A DNA stretch of 64,000 nt from Schizochytrium sp. TIO01 (GCA_004764695.1 SMSO01000031.1:1362600-1426599); one strand, 5' to 3'. Counted from the stretch's first letter, positions 28,501 through 42,512 are shown. Translations and numbers: made by a program. Notes: a model not told the origin generated them from the sequence alone.

Positions 28501-31500
28501 GTATATGTTTGATTCGAAGAAAAAAAGAGCAACTTGAGCTATTTCCTCGTTCAACTTCACAACGAATTGAAAAGCAAAGAACGACTAGTGTCTTCTTTTC
28601 CGCACCACTCGAGCGGATGAATCGACTTTCAGGTCCATTTTCAATGAGATAGTCCATACATAGCTCGCAATCTTTGCATGTGTGTGCATGCTGCAAAGTT
28701 TTAACCAACCACGACCGAAAGGGAAAGAAGAACAAATTGAGACTCCTCAGGTAGTAGGTCTAGGTGTCCAAGAATGTTTAGGTCCGACACAGCCCAAAGC
28801 TTGCTCCAATACTTTGCGTTGGGTTTTACCACATTTGTAAAATATTTAGTCTTAAGGGACGGCAGGTAATCTTACTATTCCGTCCCTGGCTGCCACTCTC
28901 TGCGACAGGACTCCTCTCGTTATTCTGTGGCGAGTGCAAGCCTGTAGTCGAATACCATCCCTCGTTCTTGGTTAGGGTTCACTCAAAAAAAATGAAGCTT
29001 GCAAGGTCTCCGTCATTTCTAAGAGCTCAAGAGCGCACTATCGATAATTCTCTCTCATTAAACTTTTAGAACAATTCACGCGCCACAAGGATAGCCTCGA
29101 AGGACTGGTCCAAAGGAAAAGTGAGCAATACTATTCGTACAACGAAGTAATGCAGCGCGTAACAGAAAGAAAGCGGTGTAAGTACCAATCGTATGCGTTT
29201 CGCCCTGGGTGAATGCTACGAGGCAAACGAATAGCAATCAATACCTACTGCCTAGTACTTACTATTTTGAAAATTTTTTGAGAATCAAGGATTTAATTAA
29301 AAATAAAACAAATAAATAATGAATGCTTCGACGGATTCACTCCCGAGTATACTTCAATGCCTTGGGCGCCTTAAGCAACTTACAACTTGAAGTGTAGATA
29401 GAGGCGTTAGTCTTCATTGTAGGGGACGAATGACTTGCTAGTCAATCTGCTCCCGTTTCACGCTCTCTTTTTTGAGGAAGAAGCGTAGGCGGGTCGGAAA
29501 ATAAAGTCAAGCTGTTGTAACTGCCTTGTCAGTTGTAGCTTTGGCTTTCGTATTTACACCAGAAGCAGTTCAAACTGTCTGAAGAGGGTATTGATGTGGA
29601 ACGTACTATTCAGTGTGCCAAAAGCAGCTTGGTATTTTGGCATCATATCTTGATATTGCAAATAATGTGGGCAAATGAGAACGAGTATCCACGTGCGTCT
29701 TTCAATGGAAGCTATATATGGCAACCGCTTCTCAAGCAAACTTACTAGTTAGTGCAAGTATAATTACCTACCTAAAGAAACCCATAGGTAAATGTGTACC
29801 TCATAAGTTTTGGTTGTATAAAGGGTGGCGATGTGTCTACGAAGCATGGGAAACAACGGTCCTGGGATCATTCATTCCTTCGGAGGAAGTGAGGGTCCTT
29901 CTTGGTTGCAAAAAGAAGGTACTGTCATCAGGTTGACACTGATTCAACCCAGACAGTAGTAGGTCGATCGGGTCTTTTAAATATTACATGGGCAAGTCGG
30001 CAGAGATGGCCTTTCCTCATCCTGTGTAGAGAAGAGCAGAGCACAACAGAAACGGCCTTAATAATAATTGGCCGGGATTTGTTTATCGCTGAGCTACTTC
30101 ATGTGGCAGACTTTGCTTCTTGAGCGGAGTAGAATTAGCCCTTCGCAATCTCCCGTCAGCTGATGTCACTTACTATTCAAAATGTATATTACGAACCTCC
30201 TATGTTTAGGTCTTGTGTGCAGTACAGGTGATAAATTGTCTTGATCCTTCAATTGATTTTCTTGAAAATCATCAAGTTATAGGATAGGCAACATTTGCGG
30301 CCAGCTACGCGAGGAAGCACGCATCTAGCTTCTTGTTAGCATTGTATTTCCTAGTGAACAATCTCTTGATCTATACAAAAAAGAAGAAAGGTATATAGGT
30401 AAAGTGTAATTCAACTGGCTTTTTTGTTCTCATAATTCAACTTGATGTATCAGTTGTTAAATCGAGTTAAAACAACTTATATTGTGCACCCCTTTACATC
30501 ACAATTGCAAACTTGAAGAAAAGAAACAGAGGACTCGAAACGCTTGAGGTCAAAGCCCTTTGATTTTTTTATTATTTACTCCTCTGTAAAAACTCCTCCT
30601 CAACTTAGCAGCAAAGCAAATCATATAATTTGTCGTATTAGAAGAAGAAACAGATGAATGAATTACACTCTAAATTATCTCCAATCAACAACTTCTCGGA
30701 GCAACCTAAGCAGGAATTTTTAAAAACAAACCTGTATCTTTGAACAGTACGACTCGAACTCCCAAACAACATTCAAGGACTCAAATCCGTATTGATAAAG
30801 ATAGAAATCCAGTTAATCGAAATCTAAATATGTTTCACTGTCGCTCCTAGCTGCTCCTGCTCCAAACGGGTGTAGTAACGGCAGGTAGCCACAATTTCGG
30901 TAGTATCAGCAGCGGTTATGACTTTTTATGTATTGCTGGACCGGAATTTCCAGCGCCCTAGATGAAAGAAACTCTTTTGTCAACTGAGGAACGCGGTGCC
31001 TCAGTAGAGTTTTCTGAGGAGAGCACGTGGAAGGCACCCCAAGTGCAGGGTTCGCAAAAGGGTCACGAGCCTCACAATAGAACTCCTCTCACAATCGTGA
31101 AATATGCTGCTATCGTAAATTTTTTTTCCTTTTTCTTATTTCTGAGAACCTAGGTAATGTGCTTTTTAACAAAATGTAGTTCACATATGATTTCAAAAAG
31201 AGGGCGTGTGTTCTTTGTTACGTCAAGGCAACCCTGCTGCACAGTTGGATGCTTTATTTAACAAAGCATTTTGGCGAGGAATTGTTGTAATTTCTTTTTT
31301 CGTTGTGTCCTTCCATTTTGTCCTCCTTCTTTCCTTTTTATATTATTCGAAGAATTTATAAATAATAAGAATAAAATCAATGTTTGAATATTCTAACCCG
31401 AATCCAGGGTCCCTTTCTTATACATTACATTATTCAGGATCTAACCTATAAGGCGTTTTGAATTGAATATCGGTCATGCTTTTGTGGAGTGAAATCACCT

Positions 31501-33300
31501 TGACGCGAATTTTAGAATAGACTTTCTTTTCTCATGTCAAACTGAAGAAATATATAGCTCTATATACTAACATGCAGGTTAGGCACCTACTTGCCTTTAA
31601 AGGTAGGAAGTGTCAGACGAACCAATACAAGAATAATAACAATTATTTATGATGATTAATAAGAGTGCGCTTTGATGACTCTAGTGCCACCACCGTGTTC
31701 CCGCAAGTCTTCAAGGGGGGATTTCTAGTCACTGCATTTCTCAGCGCTAGACTGTCTCTGAGACGCCTACGAGGCTGGTTTAAGAGTTTCATGAGGTCAG
31801 GTGATGCGTTTGAAGTACTCACTCGCATTGAATCAAGATGAATGAATGAACCAATCAATGAATAAATCAAATTATTGTGGACAACGACATCGACCTACGG
31901 CTTTGTCCCTAGTTTTGTGTTATGCCTTAAAGATTCTTTTTGTTTTTTTAAAGGTAGCTTAGCTACCAACGTCATCTCAATCAATCAATAAATAAATAAA
32001 TTGCTCAGCGCCTTTTCCTCATTACCCGCAGCACACGACGACAGTAAATGTCATGGTAGTGAATGTCACGACAGTGTATGTCACAACTAATTTAGTTAGC
32101 TTTCAGCATTTCAGGCCGGTTCTTCCTGCCTTTTCCTTTTTAAACTTTTATACAAATCAACACTCTCGGACTTTGTATTTTGATTTTTAGTAATAAAGAA
32201 TGATACATGGGGTATACACAACATAGTAACGTGTGAAGTGCTCGCTTAAGAACACCAGGCGCATCAGAGTAATACAGCCTTCTTGCAATTGCGGGAACGA
32301 ACTCAGCAGGAAGAATTCGGCTCCAAGTGTTTCTCCAAGTGCTTCGCCTTAAACCAAGGAGTCCAACGATGGGCCTCAAATGACGGGCCCGGGAATAAAG
32401 GTGCAACGAACGCAGACGAGGCAGAAGAAGAATAGAACGCGTTGAGTTTTTGTTTATTATTGAACTAATGAGGCCGACCAAAAGGCGGCGACAGAGATTG
32501 ACGCAACATTCATTCTGTTGACCCCCAGGAACAGCAATCATTCACGCAGCGATGATGACAGACAGTTTTGCTTCAACATCCAGCAAGAAGAAAAAAAGAA
32601 GAAAGAAAGAAGAAAGAAGCTCGGGAAACAGCAGCTCGCCGCGACAAGAACTTTGCCTGATGCATGCAAGAATCTGAGACCCACCTACCTCCTTGAACGG
32701 TGTTGGCGGAAGACTGCCTCCGTCTTTGATGCACGATGTCAGTTCAAGTCCACTGTTACACACTCCAGGTTCGTGGTGGAAAGCTTTGATTTACGGAGTG
32801 CGTGCGTGAGTGAGTGAGTGAGTGAGTGAATCAGTGGGTAAGAGGTACGCTAGAGAGTACTTTTGGGAGACTGTGCGCGTGAAAAGAATAGTTGATACTA
32901 CAAATCAGAGCAGTTCATGGGAAGCGGTGTCCGAGAAAAGCGTGAAAGCTGGATGACCAACTGGTACTTAAATTGCTGCAAGTGCGCACTCATAGACAGC
33001 AGTTTGGCGTGAGTCTAATTTGATGATCATCCCGCGTTGATTGAACGAATGCTTAGCTTAGCCTGCTTATTAGGTGAACCGAGGCCCAGGGGGGCTGATA
33101 TGTCCGGATTGAAAGATTCCACTCGATGGAGAAAAGAGTCCATCTTGAAAAAAGTCAAACAACGTCAAATTGTCACGCGACGCGATTGGCAGGGTGATTT
33201 GGTAGATAGTTTCACGTACGCTTTGGTGGGATTGTAAGGCAACACTATTTGAAGAAGCGTAATCGCTCAATCCTCCTCCTTATTATAGTAGTAGAAGTAT
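25501..33300. other. Gene-free mixed-composition DNA
   Basis: No supportable gene. The longest frame, 26739-27227 (-), has an ATG and 162 codons but no family resemblance, and one chance frame of that size is roughly expected over the whole desert. Other contents are a near-pure poly-T run at 27395-27419, a 15-bp three-copy repeat at 32041-32085, a GAGT run at about 32806-32827 and many overlapping frames under 135 codons. GCGGCCGC occurs in a small GC-rich patch at about 25975-25990. Confidence 0.6.
32041..32085. repeat. 15-bp tandem repeat, three imperfect copies
   Basis: The core AGTnnATGTCA starts at 32043, 32058 and 32073, exactly 15 bp apart. It lies in gene-free DNA next to AATC/AATA tetranucleotide runs. 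Confidence 0.75.
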
Positions 33301-34436
33301 AAGTCGTCTCTTATTATATGTACTACTATTGTATACTGCCAGTGCTACTACCGATTGTATTGCTTCATGTATTGGTCTTGATGTATGAATGTGCATTTCG
33401 ACTATGCCGCTGTTCGCTAGCTAAAGCAAGAGCCCTTTCTGCAAAGCAGCTCGATCATCGCGATTGTGGACCCCCAGCAGATAGATAGAGGCATCAGCCA
33501 GTGCCCTGACGATCTCCATTCACCTGGCTCAACTTCAAGTTTGAGACCAGGAACTTGGAGTTGAACATCATTAAAGGCATTCGTAATGTTCTCATCGATG
33601 CTCATTTTGACATTGCAAGGGCTAGGCCGCCTTAGCAGGCTCTTATGAACCCCGAGTTATGTGGGAGGACCAACGAGGTCCTTTCTCGAGGATGACCGCC
33701 TGTTTTTTGCATGCTGACGAAGCAACAGATGCTTCTCTGAACATCTCACACTGATTTGGTTAGCATCTCTTATTATCTAGCTACTAGCGCACTGTATACG
33801 TGCTCTTAGTATTAGGTAGTTTTCTTTATCTTTTCTTCATCTTCAAGTTGGTTTTATAAAAGTAAAAAAGATACAAAGTAGGCCCCTATATTCCTTTTTG
33901 GAATACTCCTGAAAGGATAATTGCAAAAATATGCTCTTTTTTATTTTTCCTCGTTTCAATTGAAAAAATAATAATGACAAAATACATTTTATTTATGATT
34001 TTAAAATACTTTTTGTCTTTTAATTTTGTGTGTGTTTTTTATTGTTTTTTAAAGTAGCGGTAATTTTTCCTTTTCAAGTTGAGCAGAGGTAATGCTTTCT
34101 TTTCGAAAGCTGACGAGCTTCGTTTTTGGCTGGGCCTCGACACTTTCGCCTTGACTTTCTTAGAGCAAAAAAGTGAAGTCAAAAGAGAAGAACTTGGTCC
34201 GACATATGCTGCTGCCCTGCATGAGAAGAAATTAAAACTTTGATTGGATTTGAAATGAAATGAAATGAAAATAAAGGAATATTTAGCCAGAAGAGCCATC
34301 GTCTAACGGAGTTTCTCGTCGTCACAAATCAGTTGGGTAAAAGAGAAGATCACCGATGAAAATTATCAATCGACACTAGCAGGCAAAAACCAGCACCTCC
34401 TCGACGTACGCCACGGCGACCTAGCCAGCTGGCCAC

Positions 34437-34453
34437 GCCGGGCTTTGCCTGGC
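34437..34453 (+). repeat. GC-rich short hairpin
   Basis: GCCGGGC (34437-34443) pairs with GCCTGGC (34447-34453), with one G-T wobble if transcribed from the + strand, around a TTT loop. It is preceded by the palindrome GCCAGCTGGC at 34424-34433. Together they form a small GC island in AT-rich DNA. Confidence 0.5.
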
Positions 34454-35405
34454 CTACCTTCAGCAACTTTACCTCTCCTAGCTAGCAGTTTCGACTGTTT
34501 TTAGTGAAATGAAAGATGCAGATGAAGCATTATCGCGGCACAGTTGTGGTGGTGATATGCTGCTGCCTACTTGCCTAGTCACGCCAAGCCACAGTTGCGG
34601 ATCATCAACTCCACGGAGGAGAGGAGGAGGATCCAGCCGTCTAAAGGAGGAACAGAAGGGAATAGGACCTAACTATGCGCCAGTAAATCAACACTCTCTC
34701 ATTGAAACGATGATATCGGTGAGCTAGGTTCTGTGCATGGCCCTGCCGACTCTTAGAAGTACCCACCCAATAGGATGTATTATTTCATTCACTCTGGCAG
34801 AATCTCAAGTTGAAGAATATACATGACCCACATGAAACTATTTGGGCCAGATTCACAAGTACTTTGTTTCCGCTTGGGCGGAAACTCGAGTGAATCCAGC
34901 TACGGCCAATTAGTTGCTGCTGTTACGCGAGAGGCCTGCTCTCAATGTGCCCCCCTACAGGTATTCTCACCAGTCATAGGCAACTCCTTTGAAATCTTGT
35001 CGTTCGGGTGATAAAAAAAAAAACTCGAGCTAAATCAATCATCCTTTGTTTGGAGTTTAGAGCAGAAGCTGCGAAGGCGGTGGCAGTGGCAGTAACTTGA
35101 AGTACCTCTGGTTGGTGAAGACTAAAGTTTTAATCTTGGTTCCTAAATTTCAAGTTTGGAATGCTTCAACTTCCGGTGTTTAGGTGGTAGTAGGTTCCAT
35201 TTATAAAAGCTACGACTGCTGTAATGACTTCCTGGCCATGAGAGATACCTAAGGTGCCTATAGTACCTGGGCGAAAGAGGAGAACGAGTACTACTTCTCT
35301 ACCTGTTAATGGGCAGATTTGATGTTGACGCCCTTACCTTAGATTAGCAGGTCAGTGATCCAAAAAAATACTGAGCATATAAAAGACGGACATCTATAAA
35401 TAAAC

Positions 35406-35431
35406 AGCATCTCCAGTGAGCATCTCCAGTG
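35406..35431. repeat. 13-bp perfect tandem duplication
   Basis: AGCATCTCCAGTG occurs twice back to back (35406-35418 and 35419-35431). It is a recent local duplication in non-coding DNA. Confidence 0.9.
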
Positions 35432-38400
35432 AAGTCGGTCTTTTGAGATATCTTCCGAACCCTCTGGTCAGGCAAGCTGCCTTAGAAGCCTTTGATTCTT
35501 GAAAACCAAGTCCCTGATACCCTTTCGATTGAAGATCTGAGTTGAGTGGGGTGGTTCACGTGAATTTGTATTACCTTTCCTATCTTCACCACTTGTTTGA
35601 GCGTGCTTGACTGAGAAAGCAGGTAGCTAGGTAGCTCGGTAAGTAAGTGAGGTAGGTATCTATCAGATGGCTGTACGAAGAGCTTCGTCGTGTAGAGACA
35701 AGCCAAAATGTCCACCTCCTCACACTTAGCTAGCGAACTGTGTAATCTGCACGCTAACAAACCTGCTGAGTAGAAGCGAGAGCAAGTGGCATGCGCGCTT
35801 TAGGCAGAAACAGACTTTCTTCCTTGGGCAGTCAGTACCTACACTTGAAAGTTCATAACACTCAGGTTTTGTTCAGGCGATGTGCGACCTCTTCTTTGCA
35901 TACACGCATGCATACGCATCTACGAGCGACCGGGGCTTTTCCAACGTTATGAACGCATATGTAATTCGATGTTATTGCCACTGGCTCACGACGAATTTGC
36001 TAAACCTCTGGACTCTGGTTTTAAAGTTCGAGCGAGCTTCAAGAAGTTGCTTGATATATCTATCTATCAAAGATTGACTGTATTTTGAGACATGGTGACT
36101 CTTTCAATTTTACCGCAGAACATTACAGTAAAATTAAAAAAATGTAGGGACCAAAGAATTTCAACGCAAGTAATGCTTAGTTGCGGCTCTTTTTTTAGTT
36201 CCTCCGCCTTTCAATATATTCTAAATTTTTTATTCTTTCTGCATTGAATATCTCTTCTTTTCAACTATGCTTTCGATAAACCGACGTTGGCAAAGGAAAG
36301 TTTCTCTTTTTTACCTCTTTGCAAAGAATGGAAAGTATAATTTCAATGTTTAATACTTTTGTTTCAATAAATAGAAATTTGGAGGGTCAACGTGGAAAGT
36401 GTGGATAAAATACTGATCCTTTCAAACTAAAACTATCATAGCATTTCGGAAATAAAAAATAAAAAAAGAATAATTAAACAAGTCTTTCTCCACAGATGAT
36501 AGTACTTTAATACAGAGCAGAAAAAAATTGGTTACTAAAAAAGATAAGTATTTATTGCTTATTCTCGCAATACATTTATTATTGCTAGTTTATTATAATT
36601 ATATGTGTTCCACAGTATAACTTACTATTTCTTTAGTTCATAAAAGCAGTCGTAAAAAGACAAAAAGGATTCCCACTCTTTACGGGAATGATCAACTGAG
36701 GTAGTCGAAGCAATTAAGTAATTTCAAAGACCCAGGGCACGCTCGAGAAATCTTTTACTACCTACCGATAACTATTTATGCAGGCCCCGAAATAGAGAAT
36801 AAAATGCGTTTATTTCTTGAGTACAAAGTTGCAAATGGAACCCAGTATGCAGGTGGAGAAACCAAAGCTAGACATCGATCGCTGAACAACAAGAGGCCGT
36901 GGCCAAAATGACCAATTGCATCGGCTCGAACTGTCAACAGACGGCAACTTGCTTTTCGTTGTTCTTTTTGTAATAAACCATATTTCTAATTATTTTTATT
37001 TGATAATCATTTATTTGGATAACTTCTTGATGGTAGTTTTTATAATTAGAAAAGTAATCTTTTTAATCAAGATACAAGCTTTTCTTCAAAACCAAAAAAT
37101 CGCGAGAGCTAACGACAAGAGCAAATGTAAAGTTTCTCTTTTATTCTGAACATTGCCATATCAAAGAGGGTTAGTCAAGACTCAGAAGAGGAGTGATAAG
37201 TGAGGGCCTACGATATTGCCCGGTTACTGCTTACCTATCTATCCGCGAATGACGTCAGCGAGCATTCCTCAAATCAATTGTGTGGTGGCCGCAACAGGAA
37301 TACCAGAGACCCTACCTCAACAAGTACATAGTGTACAAGTTATATTTGTCACTTCTGCGCTTCGTGGCGCTTTTTAGGCCTTTGTGTGGTGTAGTAGCTG
37401 GTTACCTGCTGTAGAATGTCACAAATAACATTAAAATTATATTTACATTTATTTTTTAAATATCACTTTTGAAAATCTAATTATCTTTTTTATTGTAATT
37501 GAACAATCTAACAATCTAAAAGATTTAATTTAAATTTAAATTTAAAAAAACAAAAACAAAAACAAAAAACGAATAAACAAACAAACAAAACGACGTTGAT
37601 GATACATAGGTCTATACTGGCCTCAGTCTTATTGCCGTAGACCCACCTGGGCCGGGCCTCCTCTATGGCTATGTCACGAAAAGTTCCGTCAGATTAATTT
37701 AATTTCCATTCCAAATTCCAAAGGAAGGCTTTGTGATCAATTTTCTTGATTCATATATTTCTCTCTGAAGCAAGGAGAAAAACAGGTTTCCAGCACGAGC
37801 AGTCGAGAGAACAACAACGTTCGAAATAGCCAATTCGAATGTTGACACTGAGAATGCTCTCGTTGAATTAAAGGACATTCGGTCATCCTCCTTTCCTCCA
37901 ACACTTAAGTTTCAAAATCTCTCAGACGCCGCATGTAATTACAGTGCGATGAGTAGGAACCTCGCAGTCAGTAATGGGGCAAGCAAGAGCAAGTGAAATG
38001 ACCCGACATGAAGTAACGTCAAAGGTACCTCGGAAGTATACACCATGGATTGTCTAATAAGACGAGAACCTAAGACCAGTCCCCGAGACAGTTTTTATTC
38101 TTCAAGCTCCACGAATCTGACAGGAGGAGAACAAAACGCAAAACAAAGGGTGCATGGCATCTTTATAATTGTCATCATGATCCCATGTGCGAACTTCCCT
38201 GGTTCCGAGTCAGAACACGCGAGAGTTGCATATGTAGATCCTTCTTTTCTTAAATGACATACTTTCACTTTTGTCTGGACGACTTTATTGGACCATGACG
38301 AAGGTACGTAACCACATATTATTGACCATTGGTGTTCTGACCTCTGAGCATGCTAAAGCGATGATTGTCGTGCTCTTGTTTTTGCCCCTAAGTAAAAGCG

Positions 38401-38570
38401 TCGCTCATGCATAGTAGGAGCTTCCTATGTACTATCTAGCTGAAGATGAATGACACCTTTTTTTCTTTTCTTCTTTTAAATTATAATTTTTCTCGTTTTT
38501 TCCAATAAAGTTGCAAACCACTTTTTCTGAGGGTTGTTCTTACAATATCAAGTAAACAACTCACGGTTGT

Positions 38571-40660
38571 TTTTTATGGTCTATGGCAACATCTCAGGAG
38601 AGGGCACACTTGGCCTGGCCGAGACTTCAGGCTTGCATCAAAGACTGGGGCACAGGGCCGTCCAAGATGGCGTGCCTGGCCGCTGGGGAGAGCCTCTCCC
38701 TGGCCGCTGCTGCTTCTGCTCATGCTGCTGCCTCTTTGCTGAGTTCGCAGGCTACCCAGGCTTGGCACATGCAGAGCTCAAGTGGGTCATCCGACGCAAG
38801 TTGATGAAGCGATCTCACCTTGGAGTCAACGAACTATCAAATTGTACAGCCTGCCTGCCTGCTTCCCTGCCAGCCAGCCATCCAGCTACTCAGCTGCCCA
38901 GCCCTGCCCCGCCCACTCGATTCTTAAGGCAGCCTGGATGCGACTGGCTGCGACAGAACCTTGTCGTCGATCATCGTCCTACTCGTGGATATGTAGACAG
39001 ACCATGATGAGTATTGGGTTGCTAACTGAAGTGGCTGCGGCGCCTGGATTGTCCAAGTCCCTCAAGCCAGCAGGCCTCCAGCAGCGGCAGATGGTGGTCA
39101 TATTGACCTTGGTGGACACGACGAGCACGTGCCAGCATGCATGAATTGGACATACGCAAGTTGCTGGGGCACTAGCTAGACATGGAGCTGAGTCACCGGC
39201 TCGAACAAACAACAACTTTCATCTATCTCCAACTGTTGCCCAGGTTGTCCTCATTAGCGTATTGAGATCTTGGTGGAATAAGGCTGCCTAGCCAGATAGC
39301 TTTGGTGCTCTCGCGCTCGCTGTCGGCTTCAACAAAAAGAAAACGGTTGGCAGAGTTTTAGGACCAGCCGTAAGTTTGTCATGGCATGGCATGGCATGGC
39401 ATGGAGATTGTTAATCAAACGGTTTTTGTCTGTAAACTAAAACTTTAGTCGAGCCACCCCCAGGTCGTCAAGACTATATTCGTGTCCACCTCTCGCTAGA
39501 CGTGAAGATAGACCTTCTCAAATCCCAAGTCCTGGACAGGAGTAGAATCGCAACGCAGGAACACGAATCTAGTCTTGGCACCCGGCTGCTACGCCCTGTA
39601 TCCAATCTGGCGAGAAGCTGAGCTTTTGCTGCGTGCCTCATGGTTCCACAAATTTATATGTACGTAGTTGGTGTGACACTTCTCACCATTAGCTCAGCAC
39701 GGAAATCGACCTACTGATCAACTAGCCTGCTGATATGCCCAGATACGAGCGAGTCCCAACGCGGCCAGTCTTTGTGGTTCCTGCAGGCAGCTTTCACTGT
39801 GGAATTGCTCGATTACTCACTTGCGTGTTTGCATTTGCCTACTTTCTTGCTCACCTTTAGTTTGCTCTCCCAGCTAGTATGCCCAGCGAGAGATCGTGAC
39901 ATGCAGAACGGTGTGGGCAAAAAGTACTCACGCACCACACAAGTGCAGGAAAGACTGTGGCTGCCTTCGACTTGGTCGTATTCTCATGAATCTTCACCAT
40001 CTGTCTGGCGATCGAGCGAGCGAGCGAAGCTGTTGAGACTGGGGATAGCCTTTGGCCCTCCAAGTTGTACATTTTGCAGACAGACACCTCAGTCAGACGG
40101 CTGCAGCAGCATTTCTCGAAAACTACGGTGAGATATGCTTTTGCCTTTCTTGAAAGACATATAAACTATATATATCCATTCTTCTTGATACCCGACAGAA
40201 CTAGAACTCGTAACCAACAAAACTTGCGCCTCGGGCGGTCGGCGGTTCCTTTCCCACTTCGCGATTGCTGGAGCGAGCGAGTGAGTGAGACCAAGAAGAA
40301 ACCAGCAAGAAGAAGGCAAAAAATGCAACTCCAAGACCAAGTTCATCAAATTAAGCTGAGCCAAGTCGCGGGAAATCAAACCTGTATTCGAAGTTGAAAA
40401 TTGCACATTGTCTTCTTATAGTTTCCCCTCTTTCAGGTAGGTTGCTCCTGTGGAGCACGCTATTCTCCAAAAAGGTTCGGCAATAGGAGAGGCAGATAAT
40501 AAGAAGGCGGGTTCGAGATTCTAAAAACTTTTTTTCTCCTGCCACGTTCTTTTCTTTCCTCCAGAAGTTCTTTTAAAGGCTCAAAGGCTCCTCTCTTCTT
40601 TTTCCTTTTCTTCTTTACTTGAGTTTTTGTTTTTATTCACTCGCTCTCCTCAAATTTATT
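38571..40660. other. GC-rich island inside the desert, no clear gene
   Basis: The part at 38641-38760 has 79 G/C in 120 bases (66%), far above its surroundings. Several frames of 73-157 codons overlap in different frames and on both strands (38534-39144 and 39772-40406). That is expected of GC-rich DNA and none is recognisable. Tetranucleotide steps are frequent (CCTG, CAGC, GCGA, GAGT), and ATGGC is repeated almost five times at 39381-39404. A small gene here is possible but not supported. Confidence 0.5.
39381..39404. repeat. ATGGC microsatellite
   Basis: About 4.8 perfect copies of the pentamer ATGGC. No link to a gene. Confidence 0.95.
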
Positions 40661-40713
40661 TCTAATGGTAGAATAAAACTACAGAACACTATGAGAGGGA
40701 GACGACCTAGAGC

Positions 40714-40714
<1 letters not shown>

Positions 40715-40809
<95 letters not shown>

Positions 40810-40810
40810 T
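40715..40810. repeat. CTTT microsatellite, about 24 copies
   Basis: An essentially perfect (CTTT)n tract of 96 bp. It creates a serine/phenylalanine/leucine-rich chance frame on the + strand. Confidence 0.98.
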
Positions 40811-42512
40811 TCAACCAGATGCCTCTTCGTGGGTCTTCTCTTGAGGCTTCCAAAGATAGCCGCGGCTTCAGCCTCTCTCTGTGTCCTTGTCTCTGCCTGC
40901 CGCCTATCTGTCCTGGAGCAGCACGTGGTGCTTTGGCATTTTAATCGGCGATCTTAGGATGCATGCAGCATCGTTTTCTTTTTTGCTTTCCTTCTCTTTT
41001 TCTTTTCTTCTGCGGGTTTGCAACTCCATTTATAAAAATGTGATGCATATTTTTATTGCAGAAGTTTCTTTGTCTATTTCCAACAACGCTGCAATTATTA
41101 TTTTCGACAATCCCTCCATGTCTCCTCTTCCATATTCTTATTGTTGTTGTTTCTCTCATCATTGTTGACATTGTCGCTCACTAAAACAGTCAGGTAGACA
41201 AGTGTTTAATCTTTGAAAAATGCAACAACAATGCATGTCTGCCCACGAGAAAGAACTGGGACCCGAGACCACTCCAGGCACAGGCCGGTCCTCCCTTGCC
41301 TGCCTGCCTTCTGTCAGCACTGCTTCAGGCCATCGCCTCTGGCCTCTGACGAGCGAGATCGATCTGCAGTCTAATGGGTGGCGAGGGGCGGGTGGGTGCT
41401 GTACTTTTTAAGCAGAGCTGACACCACCAACTCTGCAAAGAAGGCGAAGGAAGCACTTCGAATGCCTCTGCTTCCAGTTGACCCATTTCTATTAGTAAAA
41501 GCCAAGTTTAGTTCAATTTGAGGCGTGAAGAACAATGATAAGTTTCTTGAGTAAAAGGTTTGTTTGCCAGAGATCGATGTTTCTTTCTTTCACTTTGAGA
41601 ATAAACATTTCACTCTTGCTGAGCGACTGAAAGAGTGAGTGACTTTGTTTCTTTGTTTCTATATTTCTTTATTTCTTTGTAAGTTGGTTGGTCAGTTAGT
41701 TGGTCGGTTTGGTCGTTTGTTCGCTAACTAGCGAGTTGAGGTAATCAACGATTGATTGCCTATCTCGCCCACAAGGAAATTTATTGGCCCTTGATGAGGG
41801 AGCACGCTTGCGTGTGCGAATTCTCTCATAGCGAGAGCTCTCGTGATCGTTGTTGTTGAGAGTCGCACAGTGCGCTTTTGCCGAGTGAGGCTGCTGGTCG
41901 GTCAGTGACTACATTCTCCAAGCTCCATCCCTGCCGAGCTACCTTTCTTTTAGAAGAACACTGAGAGACATAAATAGATAGAGAGAGAGATAGCTATGGC
42001 TGCTCTGTTTGTTAAAGTTCTAAAGAAATTGAAAACTCATAAATGGGTTGCTAAATTGGAGAAGAAGTCGCTCTCGTCTTATGATTCTTCGATTATCTGT
42101 TGTCTCGTTTATTATAAAACCCGCTTTGATGAAGAGTCTTCTTTTTTTTCTTCTTCTTTTTTTTTTTGTTGATGGGGTAGCTGCTTTTTTATATTAATGA
42201 AAGAAAGAAAGAAAGAAAAAAGCAGATCAATTGTGTCACTGCTAATTTGAAGAGTTCTTTTACTAAGAAAGGCTGAATCACAAGGTGATATCAACTCTCA
42301 GCTGTTGTACTACCGACTCTCTCTACACATACTTAGACGTGCTCTAATCATTCCACAGCTCGAAAACAACAATGTAAATAAAGCAGACCTGTACCTACTA
42401 CCATATGTAAGCAACTTCAAACTCTGCAACATCTTTATATTTCACGAGGACTTCCAACAGGCAAAGCTGGTAACAGATTGGACAATACTCCCTCCCTCTA
42501 TCATATAGTTAG

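Larger units (their letters stand above)
33301..38570. other. Gene-free AT-rich DNA with the lowest-GC tracts
   Basis: No supportable gene. By hand count 37441-37560 has 15 G/C in 120 bases (12.5%), and 36961-37080 has 24 in 120 (20%). A short GC-rich patch with a hairpin lies at 34395-34460. A 13-bp perfect tandem duplication of AGCATCTCCAGTG lies at 35406-35431. An AAAC/AAAT run lies at about 37550-37590. Frames are at most about 92 codons and unrecognised. Confidence 0.6.

Noticed and set aside
32140-32541. 133-codon frame on the - strand
   Set aside because: No family resemblance, a start that is not clearly an ATG gene start, and composition like its non-coding surroundings.
6961-37560. 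Apparent 7.5-kb spacing of AT-rich islands (7.0, 14.7, 22.5, 29.3, 37.2 kb)
   Set aside because: Other AT-rich stretches (for example 5.1-5.2, 18.8, 23.2, 34.0 and 36.5 kb) break the pattern, so I do not trust it without a computed profile.
38534-39144. Overlapping frames of 157, 73 and 120 codons in the GC-rich patch
   Set aside because: GC-rich DNA is open in several frames at once, and none resembles a protein. The patch itself is kept as a finding.
40495-40530. GGTTCGAGATTC followed by a T run, like a tRNA 3' end
   Set aside because: Spacing of the box is wrong and no cloverleaf can be drawn upstream.
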